From JAJTDS01 sp964202895 (GTDB lineage: Bacteria; Pseudomonadota; Alphaproteobacteria; Rickettsiales; UBA1997): 34,068 nucleotides of DNA. The notes below the pieces were generated by a model. It had not been told where the DNA came from. It saw only the letters and a program-made list of their open reading frames with translations, and ran no database searches. This document shows positions 15,637 to 23,076 of this stretch, one piece after another. Every line of letters starts with the position of its first letter. The first letter of the stretch is position 1. Both the position numbers and the translations under genes were made by a program. Location: the NCBI GenBank assembly GCA_964202895.1, contig CAXNJM010000003.1, positions 1-34,068 on the forward strand. The letters run 5' to 3'.

Positions 15637-16612
15637 TTTGAGTTAAGATCTCAATGGATTTTTCCATGGTAACCATTCCATCTTTTTGAGAGGTTTGCAT
15701 TACACTAGGAATTTGGTGAACTTTAGCTTCTCGAATTAAATTCTTAATTGGAGCAGTGCAAGTTAAAATTTCAAATGCCGCAACTCGGCCCGTTCCATCT
15801 TTTTTCTTTATTAACTTTTGAGTAATAATCATTTTCAAAGATTCTGCAATTTGCGCTCTAATTTGTCCTTGCTGACCTGGAGGAAAAACATCGATAATTC
15901 TATTAATAGTATTAGGAGCACCACTTGTGTGAAGTGTACCTAAAACTAAATGTCCTGTCTCTGCAGCAGTAAGTGCCATGGAAATAGTTTCCAAATCTCG
16001 CATCTCACCAACCAAAATAACGTCTGGATCTTCTCGGAGAGCACTTTTTAAAGCTCGTGCAAATGAGGATGTTTGTTTACCAACTTCTCGTTGTGAAATA
16101 ATACTTTTTTTATCATGATGAATAAACTCCACCGGATCTTCAATGGTGATAATATTTTTAGGTCTTAGTTCATTAATTTTTCCAATGATTGCGGCAAGTG
16201 TTGTAGATTTTCCAGATCCTGTGGGGCCAGTTACTAAAACTAAACCTTTATGCGCCTCAACTATTTCATACATAATAGGTGGTAAATTTAACTCCTCCAT
16301 AGATGGAATTTTAGTTACAATTCTTCTTAGCACTGCCGCAATTCCATTTAATGTTTTAAAAAAATTTGCTCTAAATCTAAAATCTGCAAGATTTATGGCG
16401 CAATCTAATTCATTATTTTTATGAAAATTTTGAACTTCCTCTTCGGTGCAATTCTTTTTTAATAATTCTTCTAAATCACTTTTTTTAATTAATGAATTTG
16501 TGTCTTGAAAGATCTCACCTAGCACACGGTATGCAATGTTTGATCCTTCTCTTAAATGAAAATCCGAAATTTTAAGATTAGTTTTGGCAAGTTCACTTAT
16601 TTTATTAAGCAT
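15608..16612 (-). CDS. pilT: Pilus retraction ATPase PilT
   Basis: 334-residue cytoplasmic hexameric ATPase that powers pilus retraction. N-terminal PAS-like part with FRFRANFF, Walker A GPTGSGKST (129-137), Asp box ITIEDPVEF, Walker B ILVGEMRDLETI and His box GHLVLGTLHT. The length fits the family (about 340). It contains the retraction-type motif AALTAAETGHLV rather than the PilB Zn domain. No pilU is seen. Its presence implies dynamic, retractable pili (twitching, attachment or DNA uptake) rather than a pure secretion pseudopilus. It ends inside the fimT start and lies 84 bases downstream of pilin P13. Confidence 0.95.
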   Translation of the reverse strand: MLNKISELAKTNLKISDFHLREGSNIAYRVLGEIFQDTNSLIKKSDLEELLKKNCTEEEVQNFHKNNELDCAINLADFRFRANFFKTLNGIAAVLRRIVTKIPSMEELNLPPIMYEIVEAHKGLVLVTGPTGSGKSTTLAAIIGKINELRPKNIITIEDPVEFIHHDKKSIISQREVGKQTSSFARALKSALREDPDVILVGEMRDLETISMALTAAETGHLVLGTLHTSGAPNTINRIIDVFPPGQQGQIRAQIAESLKMIITQKLIKKKDGTGRVAAFEILTCTAPIKNLIREAKVHQIPSVMQTSQKDGMVTMEKSIEILTQSGAISGAIE

Positions 16613-16696
16613 GTTTATAAATTTTTGATTAATTATACCTTAAAAGAAAATGGAAAAAACTTGTATTTTAGGAGTAATATTTGCTTAAAAATCTAT

Positions 16697-17185
16697 TTAA
16701 TCAGTAGTTGAAATTAAGACTAAAGAAGTATCTGCTGCAGCACATCCACTTCTATAACAAGTTTTTATCTGCAAATTTGTATCAATAACAGAAATGCTTA
16801 CTTGACCCACCTCATAATCAGCTCGTGATCTTATTGCGGGCAAAGAATTATCGTAAGGGTTTTTAGAGTCCTTCAATACACCATAATCAACATTTCCAAC
16901 TCTTAAAGAACTCACATTTGTTAAAGCTTGCATAACGTTAAAGGCAAATAAACCTGGGTTAGAAGCTGTACAATTTAAATACCCACTCATAGCTGTAGCA
17001 GCACCAAGTTTGCATTTCATAATTTCAGCTTTTGCATATTTGATAGTTTGCGACTGAATTTGTTTTGTTGCTGATACTTTTGCACTTTCTGTAAAACCAC
17101 TAAAAGAAACAACTCCAACTGCTGCAAGAATTCCAATAATTGCAACAACAACTAATAGTTCAATTAATGTAAAAGCTTTTATCAC
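16697..17185 (-). CDS. Type IV pilin-like protein P13 (CX4C type)
   Basis: Prepilin of 162 residues, leader MIKA, the shortest in the set, with Ala at -1; Glu5 present. Four cysteines: C54 (MKC), LNC and the terminal CYRSGC. The head has SKNPYDN and the helix end KYAKAEIMKC, closely matching P6 in the other block. ATG overlaps the stop of P14 by four bases. Last pilin of the six-gene block; an 84-base gap separates it from pilT. Confidence 0.88.
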   Translation of the reverse strand: MIKAFTLIELLVVVAIIGILAAVGVVSFSGFTESAKVSATKQIQSQTIKYAKAEIMKCKLGAATAMSGYLNCTASNPGLFAFNVMQALTNVSSLRVGNVDYGVLKDSKNPYDNSLPAIRSRADYEVGQVSISVIDTNLQIKTCYRSGCAAADTSLVLISTTD

Positions 17186-17724
17186 TTTATCAATTGGACG
17201 ATTCTTGAGTCTTGCATTTTTAAACCATCATACCACCACATCACTTTTATTTTTCCATCTGTGGCTGGATCTGCAGAACAATAAGGAGATCTTGGACATA
17301 TTACAATATTCACATCTCCATCCTGCTGACCGTCCCCCGATCTAACTCCTCCTCTAATAGTTTCTTCAACTGGTGTTGGACATTTACTACCAGCTGACCA
17401 ACCGCTTGCTTCTTTAGGCATTAAAGGATTATAAATTTTATATTTCCATGACATATATACAGCAGCACACTCTTGATAATATGCCGATGCTTGAAAAGGA
17501 CAGGGTAAATTGAAAGTCAGTGCTGTGGGTCTATTGCCAGATAATTTACATTTTGCAATCTCAGCTTCGATAACACTTATAGCTGTAAAAAAATTTTTTT
17601 CTGTGGCTTTTCTCTTCGCATAATCAGTATATTTACTAAAACCAAATATTCCAACAGCAGATAAAATTCCAATAATTGCAACAACAACTAAAAGTTCAAT
17701 TAATGTAAATGCTTTTAATCTCAA
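17182..17724 (-). CDS. Type IV pilin-like protein P14
   Basis: Prepilin of 180 residues, leader MRLKA (Ala -1), spine with Glu5 and ILSAVGIFGF. Six cysteines: C54 (AKC), LPC, QEC, SKC and a C-terminal CPRSPYC (CX5C), perhaps a variant of the CX4C element in its relatives. The head contains YKIYNPLMP, GGVRSGDGQQDGDVN and a Trp-rich VMWWYDG. Three bases separate it from P15. Function within the pilus unknown. Confidence 0.87.
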   Translation of the reverse strand: MRLKAFTLIELLVVVAIIGILSAVGIFGFSKYTDYAKRKATEKNFFTAISVIEAEIAKCKLSGNRPTALTFNLPCPFQASAYYQECAAVYMSWKYKIYNPLMPKEASGWSAGSKCPTPVEETIRGGVRSGDGQQDGDVNIVICPRSPYCSADPATDGKIKVMWWYDGLKMQDSRIVQLIK

Positions 17725-17727
17725 TTT

Positions 17728-18564
17728 CTATTTTGGTTTACCCGTTAATGGATCATAAATTGTTGTCCTTACAGTATAAGTATTATTAGAAAAATTATAA
17801 CTACAAGCCCTACCTGCACATGCTGAATAAACATTTCCTGTTGCATCAGCTGGATTTACTAAAACCCATTTATAATTCGCATTACTCCAACTTTGTGCAA
17901 CATCTTTTTCCATTACAGCGCCTCCATCGTAATCTCCTGTCATTTTTCCGTCTTTATCAACTTTAATATATGCTCCTAAGCAATTTTTAGATGGACAGTT
18001 TGCAGGTACCGAATAAGTAGAAAAAGAACCCGCTGGCACAGAAGTTGCTGGTGGAGAACTTGTACCTGCTGTCTGAGTACAAGTAAATGAAACACTTGTT
18101 GATGTAGTATCTGTAAATTTTTGTGCCCAAGTAGAATTAATATTTGATGTATTTTTAGTATTATTTTTTTGTGAGAAATAACTTGTTTCAAATACTCCTG
18201 TATTAGTTGTCTTTAAAGTCACCCCTCCTGCTACACAAATGTCATTTTGTATTACTTTTTGTTTTTGGTCATAAGGATTTTTTAATTTTTGCAAGTTAGT
18301 AAAATAGTCATCCAACTGAGCGATGGTGGGTGGAGTCGATGATTTACAATCGTGATTATTAAAAATTTTTGAATTTTTATTTAGTTTACATTTAGCAAAT
18401 TCAGATTCTGATAGTTTATTAATTGTTTCATAATTTGCTTTTGTTGCAGTATCTTTTACAGAAGCTGTATAATTATTATAACCTATTACCCCAAGAGAAG
18501 ATAAAATCCCCATTATTATAACAGCAACCAATACCTCAATTAATGTGAAAGCTTTTTTAACCAT
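17728..18564 (-). CDS. Large type IV pilin-like protein P15 (double CX4C)
   Basis: 278 residues, about 100 longer than its siblings. The start at 18564 (leader MVKKA, Ala -1) is preferred over an in-frame start 24 bases upstream because it restores the usual leader; it overlaps P16 by eight bases. Mature FTLIEVLVAVIIMGILSSLG, Glu5 present. Eight cysteines: C54 (AKC), HDC, DIC, FTC, then CPSKNC and CAGRAC, two CX4C motifs. The first half of the head carries KLKNPYDQ. An added Ser/Thr/Pro-rich region and a second lobe with VDKDGKMTGDYDGG (possible cation-binding loop) follow. It may present an enlarged or two-lobed head, perhaps a minor or tip-proximal subunit. Confidence 0.86.
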   Translation of the reverse strand: MVKKAFTLIEVLVAVIIMGILSSLGVIGYNNYTASVKDTATKANYETINKLSESEFAKCKLNKNSKIFNNHDCKSSTPPTIAQLDDYFTNLQKLKNPYDQKQKVIQNDICVAGGVTLKTTNTGVFETSYFSQKNNTKNTSNINSTWAQKFTDTTSTSVSFTCTQTAGTSSPPATSVPAGSFSTYSVPANCPSKNCLGAYIKVDKDGKMTGDYDGGAVMEKDVAQSWSNANYKWVLVNPADATGNVYSACAGRACSYNFSNNTYTVRTTIYDPLTGKPK

Positions 18565-18982
18565 CGCAGCCTGTTCTGTTATAAACATTTTTTTCAGTAA
18601 GAGTTACCTGACAAGTTTTAGAAGTATGCTTTGCGGTTATCGTGTAAGATGATGCTGTTGCAGTTGAACAAAAATAATATCTGCCCTTTGTTAAATTATC
18701 AGTTTGAGTCCCGCCAAATAATTGATCATTTAAAAGGGTTGATGTTGCAAGTGTAGGTGTGCAAGCTCCTGATGTTCCTGAAGTTGGATAATAGGTTCCA
18801 TTATTTGAGCGATATTCTTGCTGAGCTAGAGTCATAGAATTTAAACTACTCTCTGCAGATTTTTGCGCAGCAGATTCTGTAAAGCCGGTATAAGTTACAA
18901 TGCCAATCGTTGATAAAATTCCAATTAAAGCGATAACAACAAGCAACTCAATTAGTGTAAATCCTTTTTTACTATTGCTCAT
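18557..18982 (-). CDS. PilE-type pilin P16
   Basis: Prepilin of 141 residues, leader MSNSKKG (Gly -1), mature FTLIELLVVIALIGILSTIG. It departs from the array consensus after residue 20: the helix has AQQEYRSNNGTYYPTSG, which is the pattern of common short PilE-type pilins. No cysteine at position 54; four cysteines are all in the C-terminal head (GAC, YFC, KTC, GCDG), like the D-region pairs of classical pilins. It could be an older, more standard minor pilin within the array. It starts 15 bases after the stop of P17. Confidence 0.88.
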   Translation of the reverse strand: MSNSKKGFTLIELLVVIALIGILSTIGIVTYTGFTESAAQKSAESSLNSMTLAQQEYRSNNGTYYPTSGTSGACTPTLATSTLLNDQLFGGTQTDNLTKGRYYFCSTATASSYTITAKHTSKTCQVTLTEKNVYNRTGCDG

Positions 18983-18997
18983 ATCAAAAATTTAAAA

Positions 18998-19474
18998 TTA
19001 ATATATCTCAACTTCAGAGGTGAGCACATTTGCACTGTCTGTGCAAGGCGATTGAAAGCAAGTAGACACTTTAATGTATTTAGCACTTTGTCCTTGCTGT
19101 AGACGATTACGACCTAAATCAGCATCTGAATTTTTTGGACTTTCAAATGACACAGCTCCATATTGAGATTCATAAGGAACTTTTAAGCCCACAAGTCCTG
19201 ATGATGCATAGGTTGATACAGTTTGAACGGATCTACCAGCGCAGGTTAGTCTTTGTGTGGGTGAAGTCTCCATCGCATAAGTTGCTCCGGTTTCACATTT
19301 TTTAGTTTCTGCTGCAATATATTTAACCACTTGTGCATGATTTGATTTTGTTGCATTAATTTTTGCAGAACCGGTGAACCCACCAAAAGAGACAACGCCA
19401 ACGGCAGCTAAAATTCCAATAATTGCAACAACAACTAATAACTCAATAAGTGTAAATGCTTTTTGATTATGCAT
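18998..19474 (-). CDS. Type IV pilin-like protein P17 (CX4C type)
   Basis: Prepilin of 158 residues, leader MHNQKA (Ala -1), consensus spine with Glu5. Four cysteines: C54 (KKC), LTC and the terminal CFQSPC. Where others have NPY it has LKVPY. Its spine up to residue 34 (SFGGFTGSAK) is almost the same as P18, its neighbour, suggesting a local duplication followed by head replacement. Fourteen bases separate it from P18. Likely an abundant subunit if P18 is the major pilin. Confidence 0.88.
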   Translation of the reverse strand: MHNQKAFTLIELLVVVAIIGILAAVGVVSFGGFTGSAKINATKSNHAQVVKYIAAETKKCETGATYAMETSPTQRLTCAGRSVQTVSTYASSGLVGLKVPYESQYGAVSFESPKNSDADLGRNRLQQGQSAKYIKVSTCFQSPCTDSANVLTSEVEIY

Positions 19475-19488
19475 TTACAAATATTAAA

Positions 19489-19983
19489 TTAACCTCTTTC
19501 GTCTGTTACAGATCCTGTCAATACTGTGACTGTGGTACCGTCGGACTCAAGATAACGAGTTGTTAGAGTAATAGTTGATCCACTAACTGTAATGATCGTT
19601 TGTCCTGTTGTAGTTCCAGTAGAATTAAAAGCCCCTTGTGCAGTGTCATAAGGATTTTTAAAACTTTCATTATTTAAGTGGTTTATAAAAGCAGTTGCAA
19701 GGGCAGCTGTTGTAGTGGTTGCTTTAGAACATGCAACGTTATTTGAAGTTGAACTATTCGCAGTTGATTTAAGTGATAAATTTCCACCTTGTATTTCGCA
19801 CTTTTTAATTTCAGCGCTGATAGATTTAATTGCAGCCGCATGATTAGATTTTGTTGAATTTGTTTTGGCAGAACCAGTAAATCCTCCAAAAGACACAACT
19901 CCAACTGCTGCAAGAATTCCAATGATTGCTACAACGACTAATAATTCGATTAATGTAAATGCTTTAATTGAGCTTTTTTTCAT
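19489..19983 (-). CDS. Type IV pilin-like protein P18, candidate major pilin
   Basis: Prepilin of 164 residues, leader MKKSSIKA (Ala -1), consensus spine with Glu5. Only two cysteines, C54 (KKC) and VACSK. The head is Thr/Ser-rich with NHLNNESFKNPYDT and ends VTDERG, as in P7 and P10. The ATG at 19983 was chosen over a GTG 15 bases upstream because a GGAG ribosome site lies nine bases before it and overlaps the GTG. It is the first pilin after the assembly genes, follows a 114-base gap, and has the best ribosome site of the array, so it is the best candidate for the major subunit (inference). Confidence 0.88.
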   Translation of the reverse strand: MKKSSIKAFTLIELLVVVAIIGILAAVGVVSFGGFTGSAKTNSTKSNHAAAIKSISAEIKKCEIQGGNLSLKSTANSSTSNNVACSKATTTTAALATAFINHLNNESFKNPYDTAQGAFNSTGTTTGQTIITVSGSTITLTTRYLESDGTTVTVLTGSVTDERG

Positions 19984-20097
19984 ATTTGTAATCTCCACTT
20001 AAATTTAATCAATTGTAACCTTAAAAAATACATAAATAAAGTGTATTTTTTTTAAATAAATTCCAATTTTGCTATAATTTTTTAGTTATCTTAACTT
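19984..20097 (-). promoter_or_regulatory. Probable promoter and leader of the P18 pilin block
   Basis: A 114-base AT-rich gap between pilC and P18, the largest inside the minus-strand pilus genes. A GGAG site is at 19993-19996. The placement suggests a separate promoter giving high pilin expression independent of the assembly genes. No -35/-10 pair could be chosen with confidence; long A/T runs blur the picture. Confidence 0.4.
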
Positions 20098-21336
20098 TTA
20101 CTTAATAAGTGCACCCACGTTGAAAATTGGGGCATACATAGCAACCATTAGTCCACCAATGGTTAAGCCCATAAAAACAATCATAATCGGCTCTATTAGA
20201 CTTGATAAATTGGATACCGCCACATCAAACTCTTCTTCATAATATCTTGCAATGGAGCCGAACATGTCATCTAAACTTCCTGTCTGTTCACCCACTGATA
20301 TTAATTGAGCAAAGGTTTGGGGGAATACTTTCTCTCTATTAAATAACTTGGTGAGAGATTCTCCTGAAAAAACTCCCTTCTTTATATTATCTAATCCCTC
20401 AATAACTAAAGTGTTGGTCGTGATAGATTTTGCAATATCAATGCTTTCAATTAAATTAACTCCCGCTTGATTTAAATTTCCAAGCACTAATGCAATTCTT
20501 GCAAAAATAGATTTTTGAATCAAGTTTCCAAAGATCGGCATATTAAATACAAAGCGATGCCATTTTTTTCTAACTTCATAATTAGTTTTAATTAAATGTC
20601 TAAAAATAAAAATACCTGCAATAACACTAACAAGTAATAAACCGCCTCCAAAAGGACTTCTGATAAAATTACTAATACCGATGATCACAACAGTTGGCGC
20701 TGGCAGGGCAGCACCCATTCCTTGATACATTTTTACAAATACAGGAACTACGTTAATTAACATGAAGATTGTCACTGCTATTGCAACTGTAAATAATGTG
20801 GCTGGATAAAAAAGAGCACTTTTAATTTTCGATTTTATTTTCTCCCTTTTCTCTAAACCAATAACAATTCTTTCTAAAAAAATATCTAACTTACCACTGG
20901 CCTCGCCTGCTTTAGTAAGATTGACATAAATATTATCAAAAACTGCCGGATGTTTTTCAAATGATTTTGACAAAATGATTCCAGATTCTAAATCTTTTTT
21001 AACTTCACCAACAATACGTTTTAAATTTTTGTTTGTAATTTGCTCTTCTAACATTATTAAAATATTTAATACTGGAAGACCCGCTTTCATCATGGTTGCA
21101 AATTGTTTAGTGAATATCATCACCTCCTTGGCTGGAACTTTAGTTTTTGAACCAAAATCAAAACTTTTTACTTCTTTTTTTTCAACAACTGCTTTTTTTT
21201 TAGATTTGATTAATTTTGTAATAATGATTTTATCATTTTTTAATTTAAAGGCCGCCTCTTCCTGATTTAAAGCCTGAATCTCACCCGTTACATATTTTCC
21301 AGAAGAAATTCCTGTATAGTCAAAATATAACATCAA
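20098..21336 (-). CDS. pilC: Pilus platform protein PilC
   Basis: 412-residue polytopic inner-membrane protein that links the cytoplasmic ATPases to pilin insertion. Two T2SSF (GspF) domains are visible: the first from about residue 75 (FTKQFATMMKAGLPVLN), the second from about 275 (FARIALVLGNLNQAGVNL). Three membrane helices follow the usual pattern, and the C terminus has the typical EPIMIVFMGLTIGGLMVAMY. Length is standard (about 400). Its ATG overlaps the stop of pilB by four bases, fixing the order B-C. The initial MM may start at either residue. Confidence 0.95.
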   Translation of the reverse strand: MMLYFDYTGISSGKYVTGEIQALNQEEAAFKLKNDKIIITKLIKSKKKAVVEKKEVKSFDFGSKTKVPAKEVMIFTKQFATMMKAGLPVLNILIMLEEQITNKNLKRIVGEVKKDLESGIILSKSFEKHPAVFDNIYVNLTKAGEASGKLDIFLERIVIGLEKREKIKSKIKSALFYPATLFTVAIAVTIFMLINVVPVFVKMYQGMGAALPAPTVVIIGISNFIRSPFGGGLLLVSVIAGIFIFRHLIKTNYEVRKKWHRFVFNMPIFGNLIQKSIFARIALVLGNLNQAGVNLIESIDIAKSITTNTLVIEGLDNIKKGVFSGESLTKLFNREKVFPQTFAQLISVGEQTGSLDDMFGSIARYYEEEFDVAVSNLSSLIEPIMIVFMGLTIGGLMVAMYAPIFNVGALIK

Positions 21337-23072
21337 ACTAATAAGACTCTTTGATATTCTGCAAAGGAAAGATCGCCTGATAATAATAAATCATGGCCCA
21401 TTTCTTGCATCGTTCTAAAATTATTTTTCTTAGCAAGTGCTAATAGTTCTAAAGTTCCAACATTTGCTAAAATCGCTTGTTTAATTTCTCTTGAAATATC
21501 TAAGGCTTCATAAATTGCCATTCTGCCTTTATAGCCAGTTTGATTACATTTTGCACAACCCGCACCTTTAAAAATTTTTGCCCGCGCTGCTTTTTCAGGA
21601 CTAATTCCAATTGAATTTAATAATTTTAAATTTGTGTTTTCATCAACTGTCTTGCACTCTTGACAAATTTTTCTAATCAAACGTTGCGCTAGCACTAAGG
21701 TAAGTGCTGCTGAAATTAAATAATCAGGTGTGCCCATATTTTGTAATCTAGTAATGGTGCTAATTGCATCATTAGTGTGGATGGTACTAAAGACTAAGTG
21801 GCCTGTGAGTGCAGCTTTAAGTGCAATATCAACGGTGTCTTTATCTCTAATCTCACCAATTAAAATAACTTCAGGATCTTGTCGTAGAAAAGATCGCAAT
21901 GCAGTTGCAAAAGTGTAGCCAATATCTTCTCTTACCTGCACCTGCGCTATTCCTTCCATTTCATATTCCACAGGATCTTCTGCCGTTAAAATATTTAATT
22001 TTGGGCTATTGATGTGTTTTAAAATACTATACAGCGTTGTTGTTTTTCCAGATCCGGTCGGACCTGTCACTAACACCATTCCTTGCGATGAAGAGATTGC
22101 CTTTAAAATAGTTTTTAGATCATTATCATCAAAGCCAAGTTGTTCTATTTTTTTCTCACCAGCATTTTTATTTAAAATACGCATCACCACTCGCTCATTA
22201 TTATTGGTTGGTAAAATTGAGATACGCAGATCCACTTCCATTGTTTTATATTTAAAAGGAATTGCTCCATCTTGTGGAAGTCTTCTTTCAGAAATATCGA
22301 GTTTACTTAAAATTTTAATACGTGTTACAACTGCTGAATAATTTTCATTTAAAAATTTTGTAAATTTATCCATGCTAATTAAAATACCATCTACTCGGTA
22401 CCGAACTCTTGAAGTTTTTTTAAAGGGCTCGATATGGATATCACTCGCCCCTGCTAAAATGGCTTCAGTAATAATTGCATGACCAAATTTTATAACATCA
22501 GATTCGTTTTCAATAGGAGTGATTTCTTTTTCTTCCTTTGAACTTTCAAATTTAACATCTTCTAATTTTGAAAGATCAATACTTTCAAACTCATCTTTCT
22601 TTTGGGTTTCTTTACCATTAGAGTTTTCAGGTTTTTGCAATTTCCCAATAAAGCTTTGAATATCTGAAATACTGGCTGCATATAATTCAGGCTCTAAACC
22701 TGTAATAGTTTTTAAATTTTTAAGTAAACTTAATTTTGAAGCATCCGCAATTGCAATTTTAATATTTTTACCTGATATTTCAAAAGGAACTAAAGAATTA
22801 GTTTGAATATAATTGATAGGTATTATCTTTTTAACATCTTCACTTAAACTATGATCTTTTAAATCAATAATAGGAAGGGAATAAGAAACAGATAATAACT
22901 TTAAAACTTTTGCTTCATCTGCATAATTTAAATCAAAAGCAATTTCTAATCTAGATTTTCCAGACTCTTTACTAATTTCAGTAATTTTTTTTACTTGATT
23001 AAAATCAACGAGCGAATGTTCCATCAACATATTTAAGATATTTTGCTCGCTAGACTGGTCTATTTTAATCAT
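21333..23072 (-). CDS. pilB: Pilus extension ATPase PilB
   Basis: 579-residue hexameric ATPase powering pilus polymerisation. The N-terminal MshEN/T2SSE_N domain (about 10-145) is joined by a charged linker to the ATPase. Walker A GPTGSGKT is at 337-344, Asp box TAEDPVEY near 363-370, Walker B VILIGEIRD at 402-410, His box GHLVFSTIHT at 424-433. The Zn-binding tetracysteine is CQEC (470-473) plus CAKC about 40 residues later, the mark of extension ATPases (PilB/MshE/GspE). The start is four bases from the secretin stop. Partnered with PilC and, in opposition, PilT. Confidence 0.96.
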   Translation of the reverse strand: MIKIDQSSEQNILNMLMEHSLVDFNQVKKITEISKESGKSRLEIAFDLNYADEAKVLKLLSVSYSLPIIDLKDHSLSEDVKKIIPINYIQTNSLVPFEISGKNIKIAIADASKLSLLKNLKTITGLEPELYAASISDIQSFIGKLQKPENSNGKETQKKDEFESIDLSKLEDVKFESSKEEKEITPIENESDVIKFGHAIITEAILAGASDIHIEPFKKTSRVRYRVDGILISMDKFTKFLNENYSAVVTRIKILSKLDISERRLPQDGAIPFKYKTMEVDLRISILPTNNNERVVMRILNKNAGEKKIEQLGFDDNDLKTILKAISSSQGMVLVTGPTGSGKTTTLYSILKHINSPKLNILTAEDPVEYEMEGIAQVQVREDIGYTFATALRSFLRQDPEVILIGEIRDKDTVDIALKAALTGHLVFSTIHTNDAISTITRLQNMGTPDYLISAALTLVLAQRLIRKICQECKTVDENTNLKLLNSIGISPEKAARAKIFKGAGCAKCNQTGYKGRMAIYEALDISREIKQAILANVGTLELLALAKKNNFRTMQEMGHDLLLSGDLSFAEYQRVLLV

Positions 23073-23076
23073 TTGT

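Noticed and set aside
1359..19983. Antigenic variation by gene conversion between silent pilin cassettes
   Set aside because: All copies have complete leaders and frames, heads are too different to be alleles, and spine DNA is not identical between copies.
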